Of a DNA stretch of 64,000 nucleotides, positions 13,801 to 26,427 are shown piece after piece (the first letter of the stretch is position 1; each line of letters begins with the position of its first letter). Where the stretch lies: the NCBI GenBank assembly GCA_964023205.1, contig OZ026833.1:8210138-8274137 (forward strand), in the 5' to 3' direction. This stretch comes from Lutraria lutraria (Eukaryota > Mollusca > Bivalvia > Venerida > Mactridae). The notes under the pieces were generated by a model. That model was not told the origin of the DNA, did not search any database, and saw only the letters and a program-made list of their open reading frames with translations. Made by a program: the position numbers and the translations under genes.

Positions 13801-16800
13801 GCATGCAATCTGAGATTGTAAAACGATGAATGACATTTTCAGTTAAGTCGTATTCTTACACATATCCGTGCTTATATAGTTCCTACCAAGCATGGGGCGT
13901 ATGGGGTGTTTGACACAAGACGGCCCCCAAATCAGTCAAACAGTTCTCTCCGCATCTGCTTACTTACATTCTTAATGTGTTAAGTTCGCAAATATAGCAT
14001 ACACAATTTCAATGCGGTGCCTGGTCTCCCTCATTCGATTTGGAATTGTTCTGCGATTAGTCGGTTCCACTTTTCTCAGACTGATAGTTTTTAAAAAATG
14101 CAATTCGGTAATGCAAGCACACCAATGTGCATGCACTAACAAACCATTATACTTACTCAACTATTGCATGTATACTGATTCACCATATGTCCGTCTTACA
14201 TACCCATGTAACCGTACATGTTCAGTCTCTATATAACTAATATCAAATGAAATTGTTCAGTTTCAACCACTAAAGAACATAGACAAGTCCATCTACGACC
14301 CGCGCTGCTTGTCAAATTCACACTAAGATACCTATATACCATAATTATGCACATTGCTGCCAACGACAAGAACCCGACACGTAATGATAGCACGATACAA
14401 TAGCCTTGACTGGTGCATAGCGCAACATATCAAACTAACGCCATGTGGCTGGTTTCGTTAAAGTAAGCCCCTTGTGATATGCGAATAGCAATCGCTATTA
14501 TTGCAGAGATCTGCAATTAATAGATATTTAGCGAACTTAGAGTAAAAATATATCCGTCGCACCGCTAGACACAATTGTACAAGTAGTAACTGAGTATTAA
14601 TGCAAAACGTACACAATATGTTGTTTCTATTTCATTCTTAATTGCAAGAAACAAACTCCAAGCGATTGCGTAACGCTTTGTAGCCTGCATAACGCTAAAT
14701 AAAAAAATAAAAAATTGACACGTGGCCGGGCTCGAACCCGCCACAAAATGTACACGAAAGCTTTCAATGTCCGTCGCTCTACCCACTGCGCCACAGCGGC
14801 ACACTGTCTGACGAGAATCGGAACATATATATCAAGGTATTTGTGCACGTGTTCGGTTGACTGGTTTCATATTACTGTAAACTTGACAAGTTTTACGCTT
14901 TCAAAATTTATTGTAACATGCATACGTGGATATATGACCATATAACCATTTCCCATGCAGTCCTAGATACTCTGGTTGTGCGTTTCCTGTACGCAATTGG
15001 GTTACTTCCCTTTGTTGATGATGCACGCTTATGCGTGTTTGTTACTTACAGGGTGTGACAAAAAATGTGTGAATCTTACCAAGTATATATCTACCAACTG
15101 CATGCAATCTGAGATTGTAAAACGATGAATGACATTTTCAGTTAAGTCGTATTCTTACACATATCCGTGCTTATATAGTTCCTACCAAGCATGGGGCGTA
15201 GGGGGTGTTTGACACAAGACGGCCCCCAAATCAGTCAAACAGTTCTCTCCGCATCTGCTTACTTACATTCTTAATGTGTTAAGTTCGCAAATATAGCATA
15301 CACAATTTCAATGCGGTGCCTGGTCTCCCTCATTCGATTTGGAATTGTTCTGCGATTAGTCGGTTCCACTTTTCTCAGACTGATAGTTTTTAAACAAATG
15401 CAATTCGGTAATGCAAGCACACCAATGTGCATGCACTAACAAACCATTATACTTACTCAACTATTGCATGTATACTGATTCACCATATGTCCGTCTTACA
15501 TACCCATGTAACCGTACATGTTCAGTCTCTATATAACTAATATCAAATGAAATTGTTCAGTTTCAACCACTAAAGAACATAGACAAGTCCATCTACGACC
15601 CGCGCTGCTTGTCAAATTCACACTAAGATACCTATATACCATAATTATGCACATTGCTGCCAACGACAAGAACCCGACACGTAATGATAGCACGATACAA
15701 TAGCCTTGACTGGTGCATAGCGCAACATATCAAACTAACGCCATGTGGCTGGTTTCGTTAAAGTAAGCCCCTTGTGATATGCGAATAGCAATCGCTATTA
15801 TTGCAGAGATCTGCAATTAATAGATCTTTAGCGAACTTAGAGTAAAAATATATCCGTCGCACCGCTAGACACAATTGTACAAGTAGTAACTGAGTATTAA
15901 TGCAAAACGTACACAATATGTTGTTTCTATTTCATTCTTAATTGCAAGAAACAAACTCCAAGCGATTGCGTAACGCTTTGTAGCCTGCATAACGCTAAAT
16001 GAAAAAATAAAAAATTGACACGTGGCCGGGCTCGAACCCGCCACAAAATGTACACGAAAGCTTTCAATGTCCGTCGCTCTACCCACTGCGCCACAGCGGC
16101 ACACTGTCTGACGAGAATCGGAACATATATATCAAGGTATTTGTGCACGTGTTCGGTTGACTGGTTTCATATTACTGTAAACTTGACAAGTTTTACGCTT
16201 TCAAAATTTATTGTAACATGCATACGTGGATATATGACCATATAACCATTTCCCATGCAGTCCTAGATACTCTGGTTGTGCGTTTCCTGTACGCAATTGG
16301 GTTACTTCCCTTTGTTGATGATGCACGCTTATGCGTGTTTGTTACTTACAGGGTGTGACAAAAAATGTGTGAATCTTACCAAGTATATATCTACCAACTG
16401 CATGCAATCTGAGATTGTAAAACGATGAATGACATTTTCAGTTAAGTCGTATTCTTACACATATCCGTCCTTATATAGTTCCTACCAAGCATGGGGCGTA
16501 GGGGGTGTTTGACACAAGACGGCCCCCAAATCAGTCAAACAGTTCTCTCCGCATCTGCTTACTTACATTCTTAATGTGTTAAGTTCGCAAATATAGCATA
16601 CACAATTTCAATGCGGTGCCTGGTCTCCCTCATTCGATTTGGAATTGTTCTGCGATTAGTCGGTTCCACTTTTCTCAGACTGATAGTTTTTAAACAAATG
16701 CAATTCAGTAATGCAAGCACACCAATGTGCATGCACTAACAAACCATTATACTTACTCAACTATTGCATGTATACTGATTCACCATATGTCCGTCTTACA

Positions 16801-19498
16801 TACCCATGTAACCATACATGTTCAGTCTCTATATAACTAATATCAAATGAAATTGTTCAGTTTCAACCACTAAAGAACATAGACAAGTCCATCTACGACC
16901 CGCGCTGCTTGTCAAATTCACACTAAGATACCTATATACCATAATTATGCACATTGCTGCCAACGACAAGAACCCGACACGTAATGATAGCACGATACAA
17001 TAGCCTTGACTGGTGCATAGCGCAACATATCAAACTAACGCCATGTGGCTGGTTTCGTTAAAGTAAGCCCCTTGTGATATGCGAATAGCAATCGCTATTA
17101 TTGCAGAGATCTGCAATTAATAGATCTTTAGCGAACTTAGAGTAAAAATATATCCGTTCCACCGCTAGACACAATTGTACAAGTAGTAACTGAGTATTAA
17201 TGCAAAACGTACACAATATGTTGTTTCTATTTCATTCTTAATTGCAAGAAACAAACTCCAAGCGATTGCGTAACGCTTTGTAGCCTGCATAACGCTAAAT
17301 AAAAAAATAAAAAATTGACACGTGGCCGGGCTCGAACCCGCCACAAAATGTACACGAAAGCTTTCAATGTCCGTCGCTCTACCCACTGCGCCACAGCGGC
17401 ACACTGTCTGACGAGAATCGGAACATATATATCAAGGTATTTGTGCACGTGTTCGGTTGACTGGTTTCATATTACTGTAAACTTGACAAGTTTTACGCTT
17501 TCAAAATTTATTGTAACATGCATACGTGGATATATGACCATATAACCATTTCCCATGCAGTCCTAGATACTCTGGTTGTGCGTTTCCTGTACGCAATTGG
17601 GTTACTTCCCTTTGTTGATGATGCACGCTTATGCGTGTTTGTTACTTACAGGGTGTGACAAAAAATGTGTGAATCTTACCAAGTATATATCTACCAACTG
17701 CATGCAATCTGAGATTGTAAAACGATGAATGACATTTTCAGTTAAGTCGTATTCTTACACATATCCGTGCTTATATAGTTCCTACCAAGCATGGGGCGTA
17801 GGGGGTGTTTGACACAAGACGGCCCCCAAATCAGTCAAACAGTTCTCTCCGCATCTGCTTACTTACATTCTTAATGTGTTAAGTTCGCAAATATAGCATA
17901 CACAATTTCAATGCGGTGCCTGGTCTCCCTCATTCGATTTGGAATTGTTCTGCGATTAGTCGGTTCCACTTTTCTCAGACTGATAGTTTTTAAACAAATG
18001 CAATTCGGTAATGCAAGCACACCAATGTGCATGCACTAACAAACCATTATACTTACTCAACTATTGCATGTATACTGATTCACCATATGTCCGTCTTACA
18101 TACCCATGTAACCGTACATGTTCAGTCTCTATATAACTAATATCAAATGAAATTGTTCAGTTTCAACCACTAAAGAACATAGACAAGTCCATCTACGACC
18201 CGCGCTGCTTGTCAAATTCACACTAAGATACCTATATACCATAATTATGCACATTGCTGCCAACGACAAGAACCCGACACGTAATGATAGCACGATACAA
18301 TAGCCTTGACTGGTGCATAGCGCAACATATCAAACTAACGCCATGTGGCTGGTTTCGTTAAAGTAAGCCCCTTGTGATATGCGAATAGCAATCGCTATTA
18401 TTGCAGAGATCTGCAATTAATAGATATTTAGCGAACTTAGAGTAAAAATATATCCGTCGCACCGCTAGACACAATTGTACAAGTAGTAACTGAGTATTAA
18501 TGCAAAACGTACACAATATGTTGTTTCTTTTTCATTCTTAATTGCAAGAAACAAACTCCAAGCGATTGCGTAACGCTTTGTAGCCTGCATACGCTAAATA
18601 AAAAAATAAAAAATTGACACGTGGCCGGGCTCGAACCCGCCACAAAATGTACACGAAAGCTTTCAATGTCCGTCGCTTTACCCACTGCGCCACAGCGGCA
18701 CACTGTCTGACGAGAATCGGAACATATATATCAAGGTATTTGTGCACGTGTTCGGTTGACTGGTTTCATATTACTGTAAACTTGACAAGTTTTACGCTTT
18801 CAAAGTTTATTGTAACATGCATACGTGGATATATGACCATATAACCATTTCCCATGCAGTCCTAGATACTCTGGTTGTGCGTTTCCTGTACGCAATTGGG
18901 TTACTTCCCTTTGTTGATGATGCACGCTTATGCGTGTTTGTTACTTACAGGGTGTGACAAAAAATGTGTGAATCTTACCAAGTATATATCTACCAACTGC
19001 ATGCAATCTGAGATTGTAAAACGATGAATGACATTTTCAGTTAAGTCGTATTCTTACACATATCCGTGCTTATATAGTTCCTACCAAGCATGGGGCGTAG
19101 GGGGTGTTTGACACAAGACGGCCCCCAAATCAGTCAAACAGTTCTCTCCGCATCTGCTTACTTACATTCTTAATGTGTTAAGTTCGCAAATATAGCATAC
19201 ACAATTTCAATGCGGTGCCTGGTCTCCCTCATTCGATTTGGAATTGTTCTGCGATTAGTCGGTTCCACTTTTCTCAGACTGATAGTTTTTAAACAAATGC
19301 AATTCGGTAATGCAAGCACACCAATGTGCATGCACTAACAAACCATTATACTTACTCAACTATTGCATGTATACTGATTCACCATATGTCCGTCTTACAT
19401 ACCCATGTAACCGTACATGTTCAGTCTCTATATAACTAATATCAAATGAAATTGTTCAGTTTCAACCACTAAAGAACATAGACAAGTCCATCTACGAC
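7803..19498. repeat. Higher-order block A-B-C-D followed by A'-B'-C'-C''-D'
   Basis: Units 7803 and 13001 share 'aaaacatgtg', 'ttttttgtaac' and the contracted 'tttttaaaaaatgc'. Units 10402 and 15600 share 'agatcttt' and 'aaatgaaaaaat'; unit 16900 shares only 'agatcttt'. Units 11702 and 18200 share the one-base deletion in 'catacgcta', 'cgctttac' and 'caaagttta'. The order of variants is kept, so a four-unit block was duplicated and the second copy gained one C-type unit. Confidence 0.85.
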
Positions 19499-22400
19499 CC
19501 GCGCTGCTTGTCAAATTCACACTAAGAAACCTATATACCATAATTATGCACATTGCTGCCAACGACAAGAACCCGACACGTAATGATAGCACGATACAAT
19601 AGCCTTGACTGGTGCATAGCGCAACATATCAAACTAACGCCATGTGGCTGGTTTCGTTAAAGTAAGCCCCTTGTGATATGCGAATAGCAATCGCTATTAT
19701 TGCAGAGATCTGCAATTAATAGATATTTAGCGAACTTAGAGTAAAAATATATCCGTCGCACCGCTAGACACAATTGTACAAGTAGTAACTGAGTATTAAT
19801 GCAAAACGTACACAATATGTTGTTTCTATTTCATTCTTAATTGCAAGAAACAAACTCCAAGCGATTGCGTAACGCTTTATAGCCTGCATAACGCTAAATA
19901 AAAAAATAAAAAATTGACACGTGGCCGGGCTCGAACCCGCCACAAAATGTACACGAAAGCTTTCAATGTCCGTTGCTCTACCCACTGCGCCACAGCGGCA
20001 CACTGTCTGACGAGAATCGGAACATATATATCAAGGTATTTGTGCACGTGTTCGGTTGACTGGTTTCATATTACTGTAAACTTGACAAGTTATACGCTTT
20101 CAAAATTTATTGTAACATGCATACGTGGATATATGACCATATAACCATTTCCCATGCAGTCCTAGATACTCTGGTTGTGCGTTTCCTGTACGCAATTGGG
20201 TTACTTCCCTTTGTTGATGATGCACGCTTATGCGTGTTTGTTACTTACAGGGTGTGACAAAAAATGTGTGAATCTTACCAAGTATATATCTACCAACTGC
20301 ATGCAATCTGAGATTGTAAAACGATGAATGACATTTTCAGTTAAGTCGTATTCTTACACATATCCGTGCTTATATAGTTCCTACCAAGCATGGGGCGTAG
20401 GGGGTGTTTGACACAAGACGGCCCCCAAATCAGTCAAACAGTTCTCTCCGCATCTGCTTACTTACATTCTTAATGTGTTAAGTTCGCAAATATAGCATAC
20501 ACAATTTCAATGCGGTGCCTGGTCTCCCTCATTCGATTTGGAATTGTTCTGCGATTAGTCGGTTCCACTTTTCTCAGACTGATAGTTTTTAAACAAATGC
20601 AATTCGGTAATGCAAGCACACCAATGTGCATGCACTAACAAACCATTATACTTACTCAACTATTGCATGTATACTGATTCACCATATGTCCGTCTTACAT
20701 ACCCATGTAACCGTACATGTTCAGTCTCTATATAACTAATATCAAATGAAATTGTTCAGTTTCAACCACTAAAGAACATAGACAAGTCCATCTACGACCC
20801 GCGCTGCTTGTCAAATTCACACTAAGATACCTATATACCATAATTATGCACATTGCTGCCAACGACAAGAACCCGACACGTAATGATAGCACGATACAAT
20901 AGCCTTGACTGGTGCATAGCGCAACATATCAAACTAACGCCATGTGGCTGGTTTCGTTAAAGTAAGCCCCTTGTGATATGCGAATAGCAATCGCTATTAT
21001 TGCAGAGATCTGCAATTAATAGATATTTAGCGAACTTAGAGTAAAAATATATCCGTCGCACCGCTAGACACAATAAGTGACAATTGTAAAAGTAGTAACT
21101 GAGTATTAATGCAAAACGTACACAATATGTTGTTTCTATTTCATTCTTAATTGCAAGAAACAAACTCCAAGCGATTGCGTAACGCTTTGTAGCCTGCATA
21201 ACGCTAAATAAAAAAATAAAAAATTGACACGTGGCCGGGCTCGAACCCGCCACAAAATGTACACGAAAGCTTTCAATGTCCGTCGCTCTACCCACTGCGC
21301 CACAGCGGCACACTGTCTGACGAGAATCGGAACATATATATCAAGGTATTTGTGCACGTGTTCGGTTGACTGGTTTCATATTACTGTAAACTTGACAAGT
21401 TTTACGCTTTCAAAATTTATTGTAACATGCATACGTGGATATATGACCATATAACCATTTCCCATGCAGTCCTAGATACTCTGGTTGTGCGTTTCCTGTA
21501 CGCAATTGGGTTACTTCCCTTTGTTGATGATGCACGCTTATGCGTGTTTGTTACTTACAGGGTGTGACAAAAAATGTGTGAATCTTACCAAGTATATATC
21601 TACCAACTGCATGCAATCTGAGATTGTAAAACGATGAATGACATTTTCAGTTAAGTCGTATTCTTACATATATCCGTGCTAATATAGTTCCTACCAAGCA
21701 TGGGGCGTAGGGGGTGTTTGACACAAGACGGCCCCCAAATCAGTCAAACAGTTCTCTCCGCATCTGCTTACTTACATTCTTAATGTGTTAAGTTCGCAAA
21801 TATAGCATACACAATTTCAATGCGGTGCCTGGTCTCCCTCATTCGATTTGGAATTGTTCTGCGATTAGTCGGTTCCACTTTTCTCAGACTGATAGTTTTT
21901 AAACAAATGCAATTCGGTAATGCAAGCACACCAATGTGCATGCACTAACAAACCATTATACTTACTCAACTATTGCATGTATACTGATTCACCATATGTC
22001 CGTCTTACATACCCATGTAACCGTACATGTTCAGTCTCTATATAACTAATATCAAATGAAATTGTTCAGTTTCAACCACTAAAGAACATAGACAAGTCCA
22101 TCTACGACCCGCGCTGCTTGTCAAATTCACACTAAGATACCTATATACCATAATTATGCACATTGCTGCCAACGACAAGAACCCGACACGTAATGATAGC
22201 ACGATACAATAGCCTTGACTGGTGCATAGCGCAACATATCAAACTAACGCCATGTGGCTGGTTTCGTTAAAGTAAGCCCCTTGTGATATGCGAATAGCAA
22301 TCGCTATTATTGCAGAGATCTGCAATTAATAGATATTTAGCGAACTTAGAGTAAATATATATCCGTCGCACCGCTAGACACAATTGTACAAGTAGTAACT

Positions 22401-24718
22401 GAGTATTAATGCAAAACGTACACAATATGTTGTTTCTATTTCATTCTTAATTGCAAGAAACAAACTCCAAGCGATTGCGTAACGCTTTATAGCCTGCATA
22501 ACGCTAAATAAAAAAATAAAAAATTGACACGTGGCCGGGCTCGAACCCGCCACAAAATGTACACGAAAGCTTTCAATGTCCGTCGCTCTACCCACTGCGC
22601 CACAGCGGCACACTGTCTGACGAGAATCGGAACATATATATCAAGGTATTTGTGCACGTGTTCGGTTGACTGGTTTCATATTACTGTAAACTTGACAAGT
22701 TTTACGCTTTCAAAATTTATTGTAACATGCATACGTGGATATATGACCATATAACCATTTCCCATGCAGTCCTAGATACTCTGGTTGTGCGTTTCCTGTA
22801 CGCAATTGGGTTACTTCCCTTTGTTGATGATGCACGCTTATGCGTGTTTGTTACTTACAGGGTGTGACAAAAAATGTGTGAATCTTACCAAGTATATATC
22901 TACCAACTGCATGCAATCTGAGATTGTAAAACGATGAATGACATTTTCAGTTAAGTCGTATTCTTACACATATCCGTGCTTATATAGTTCCTACCAAGCA
23001 TGGGGCGTAGGGGGTGTTTGACACAAGACGGCCCCCAAATCAGTCAAACAGTTCTCTCCGCATCTGCTTACTTACATTCTTAATGTGTTAAGTTCGCAAA
23101 TATAGCATACACAATTTCAATGCGGTGCCTGGTCTCCCTCATTCGATTTGGAATTGTTCTGCGATTAGTCGGTTCCACTTTTCTCAGACTGATAGTTTTT
23201 AAACAAATGCAATTCGGTAATGCAAGCACACCAATGTGCATGCACTAACAAACCATTATACTTACTCAACTATTGCATGTATACTGATTCACCATATGTC
23301 CGTCTTACATACCCATGTAACCGTACATGTTCAGTCTCTATATAACTAATATCAAATGAAATTGTTCAGTTTCAACCACTAAAGAACATAGACAAGTCCA
23401 TCTACGACCCGCGCTGCTTGTCAAATTCACACTAAGATACCTATATACCATAATTATGCACATTGCTGCCAACGACAAGAACCCGACACGTAATGATAGC
23501 ACGATACAATAGCCTTGACTGGTGCATAGCGCAACATATCAAACTAACGCCATGTGGCTGGTTTCGTTAAAGTAAGCCCCTTGTGATATGCGAATAGCAA
23601 TCGCTATTATTGCAGAGATCTGCAATTAATAGATATTTAGCGAACTTAGAGTAAAAATATATCCGTCGCACCGCTAGACACAATAAGTGACAATTGTAAA
23701 AGTAGTAACTGAGTATTAATGCAAAACGTACACAATATGTTGTTTCTATTTCATTCTTAATTGCAAGAAACAAAATCCAAGCGATTGCGTAACGCTTTGT
23801 AGCCTGCATAACGCTAAATAAAAAAATAAAAAATTGACACGTGGCCGGGCTCGAACCCGCCACAAAATGTACACGAAAGCTTTCAATGTCCGTCGCTCTA
23901 CCCACTGCGCCACAGCGGCACACTGTCTGACGAGAATCGGAACATATATATCAAGGTATTTGTGCACGTGTTCGGTTGACTGGTTTCATATTACTGTAAA
24001 CTTGACAAGTTTTACGCTTTCAAAATTTATTGTAACATGCATACGTGGATATATGACCATATAACCATTTCCCATGCAGTCCTAGATACTCTGGTTGTGC
24101 GTTTCCTGTACGCAATTGGGTTACTTCCCTTTGTTGATGATGCACGCTTATGCGTGTTTGTTACTTACAGGGTGTGACAAAAAATGTGTGAATCTTACCA
24201 AGTATATATCTACCAACTGCATGCAATCTGAGATTGTAAAACGATGAATGACATTTTCAGTTAAGTCGTATTCTTACATATATCCGTGCTTATATAGTTC
24301 CTACCAAGCATGGGGCGTAGGGGGTGTTTGACACAAGACGGCCCCCAAATCAGTCAAACAGTTCTCTCCGCATCTGCTTACTTACATTCTTAATGTGTTA
24401 AGTTCGCAAATATAGCATACACAATTTCAATGCGGTGCCTGGTCTCCCTCATTCGATTTGGAATTGTTCTGCGATTAGTCGGTTCCACTTTTCTCAGACT
24501 GATAGTTTTTAAACAAATGCAATTCGGTAATGCAAGCACACCAATGTGCATGCACTAACAAACCATTATACTTACTCAACTATTGCATGTATACTGATTC
24601 ACCATATGTCCGTCTTACATACCCATGTAACCGTACATGTTCAGTCTCTATATAACTAATATCAAATGAAATTGTTCAGTTTCAACCACTAAAGAACATA
24701 GACAAGTCCATCTACGAC
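19499..24718. repeat. Duplicated dimer E-F-E'-F' in the satellite
   Basis: Units 19499 and 22109 share 'ctttatagcc'. Units 20799 and 23409 share the 10-bp insertion 'aagtgacaat', the change to 'gtaaaagtag' and 'cttacatata'. The alternation shows a ~2610-bp dimer repeated once. A side effect of the insertion is the longer 118-aa spurious ORF on the minus strand in the two F units. Confidence 0.85.
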
Positions 24719-25611
24719 CCGCGCTGCTTGTCAAATTCACACTAAGATACCTATATACCATAATTATGCACATTGCTGCCAACGACAAGAACCCGACACG
24801 TAATGATAGCACGATACAATAGCCTTGACTGGTGCATAGCGCAACATATCAAACTAACGCCATGTGGCTGGTTTCGTTAAAGTAAGCCCCTTGTGATATG
24901 CGAATAGCAATCGCTATTATTGCAGAGATCTGCAATTCATAGATATTTAGCGAACTTAGAGTAAAAATATATCCGTCGCACCGCTAGACACAATTGTACA
25001 AGTAGTAACTGAGTATTAATGCAAAACGTACACAATATGTTGTTTCTATTTCATTCTTAATTGCAAGAAACAAACTCCAAGCGATTGCGTAACGCTTTGT
25101 AGCCTGCATAACGCTAAATAAAAAAATAAAAAATTGACACGTGGCCGGGCTCGAACCCGCCACAAAATGTACACAAAAGCTTTCAATGTCCGTCGCTCTA
25201 CCCACTGCGCCACAGCGGCACACTGTCTGACGAGAATCGGAACATATATATCAAGGTATTTGTGCACGTGTTCGGTTGACTGGTTTCATATTACTGTAAA
25301 CTTGACAAGTTTTACGCTTTCAAAATGTATTGTAACATGCATACGTGGATATATGACCATATAACCATTTCCCATGCAGTCCTAGATACTCTGGTTGTGC
25401 GTTTCCTGTACGCAATTGGGTTACTTCCCTTTGTTGATGATGCACGCTTATGCGTGTTTGTTACTTACAGGGTGTGACAAAAAATGTGTGAATCTTACCA
25501 AGTATATATCTACCAACTGCATGCAATCTGAGATTGTAAAACGATGAATGACATTTTCAGTTAAGTCGTATTCTTACACATATCCGGGCTTATATAGTTC
25601 CTACCAAGCCT

Positions 25612-26427
25612 GTGAAAAAGACCTTGAGCATGCCGAAAAAGTTGACACGTTTAGAGAATTTAGTTATGGAAGATCAGTTGCTAATGGTCCTTATGAAACT
25701 TCGACAAAATTTTGATTTCAAACATCTTTGTATGCTGTTCTCAATTTCCGAACGAGATGTCAGTATGATCTTCAGAAACTGGATCCAGTACATGTTCTGT
25801 CGCTGTGGATCAGTACCCATTTGGCCTCACCGTGATGTTATCGTTGATAAAATGACACCGAAGTACAGGGAGGAGTTTCCAAACACTCTTGTTATTATAG
25901 ATGAAACAGAGATAAAAATGCAAAAGCCCAGTTTCCAGACAAGGCAAAGCCAATGCTATTCAGACTTCCAATCCTCTAACACTCTTAAGGGCCTTGTTGG
26001 AATTGATCCCCGTGGCTCAGTGATATTTGCCTCAATGCTGTTTTCTGGATCAATATCAAAAAAGGAGATAACAGTGCAAAGTGGGTTTATTGATCTGCTT
26101 AAGGCACTAATTGACTGTGGCAGGGTGCAGAAAGGCGATGGAGTAATGGTTGACAATGGGTTTAAGATAAAAGAGGAGTTGGAAGAAATCAGTTTAAAAA
26201 TTAACATTCCACCTGTTGCCAGCAGTGGGTGCCAAATGAGTCAGTCTGACATTGCTGTTACAGAAAAAATTGCACGACACAGAGTCCAAGTAGAGAGAGC
26301 GATTGCCCGTGTGAAAAAATTCAAAATCTTGACAGACAGGATTGATATGAGTTTGTTCAGTATTGTGAATCAAATTTGGTTTGTGTGTTGTTTCATTACT
26401 AATTTCATGGACTTTTTAGTAAAATAG
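25612..26427 (+). CDS. DDE_Tnp_4-type transposase, N-terminally incomplete (ISL2EU/Harbinger-like)
   Basis: This 271-codon frame resembles DDE superfamily endonucleases of eukaryotic IS5/PIF-Harbinger/ISL2EU-type DNA transposons. Residues ~15-60 look like the HTH_Tnp_4 helix-turn-helix (MEDQLLMVLMKLR ... SISERDVSMIFRNWI). The catalytic domain follows: VIIDETEI (D97), GVMVDNGF (D181) and RHRVQVERAIARVK (E228) align with the usual D, D and E positions. The open frame begins with GTG; the first ATG is 25630 (residue 7). Upstream, the frame stays open through the satellite junction to a TGA at 25549. No THAP or other N-terminal DNA-binding domain is present, and no intact TIRs were found, so it is probably a 5'-truncated copy or the last exon of a longer gene. 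The frame has no internal stop, which suggests it is fairly young. Confidence 0.8.
   Translation: MKKTLSMPKKLTRLENLVMEDQLLMVLMKLRQNFDFKHLCMLFSISERDVSMIFRNWIQYMFCRCGSVPIWPHRDVIVDKMTPKYREEFPNTLVIIDETEIKMQKPSFQTRQSQCYSDFQSSNTLKGLVGIDPRGSVIFASMLFSGSISKKEITVQSGFIDLLKALIDCGRVQKGDGVMVDNGFKIKEELEEISLKINIPPVASSGCQMSQSDIAVTEKIARHRVQVERAIARVKKFKILTDRIDMSLFSIVNQIWFVCCFITNFMDFLVK

Larger units (their letters stand above)
1..25609. repeat. ~1300-bp tandem satellite array, 19.7 copies
   Basis: Near-identical head-to-tail units start (taking 'ccgcgctgct' as unit base 1) at 1, 1301, 2601, 3901, 5203, 6503, 7803, 9102, 10402, 11702, 13001, 14300, 15600, 16900, 18200, 19499, 20799, 22109, 23409 and 24719. Lengths are 1299-1302 bp, except two 1310-bp units (20799, 23409) that share a 10-bp insertion. 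Units differ by a handful of substitutions and small indels. The last unit stops at unit position 891 (25609), where unrelated sequence begins. The left edge is not in the window, so true copy number is unknown. Each unit carries one tRNA-like Pol III module; the rest is AT-rich sequence with no recognisable gene. I see no long protein-coding frame spanning the unit. Confidence 0.97.

Noticed and set aside
1..25609. CRISPR-like or protein-coding tandem array
   Set aside because: The repeat is 1.3 kb long with no spacer pattern, and no frame spans the unit. The genome is eukaryotic.
25956..26207. 83-aa minus-strand ORF
   Set aside because: Antisense shadow of the transposase frame.
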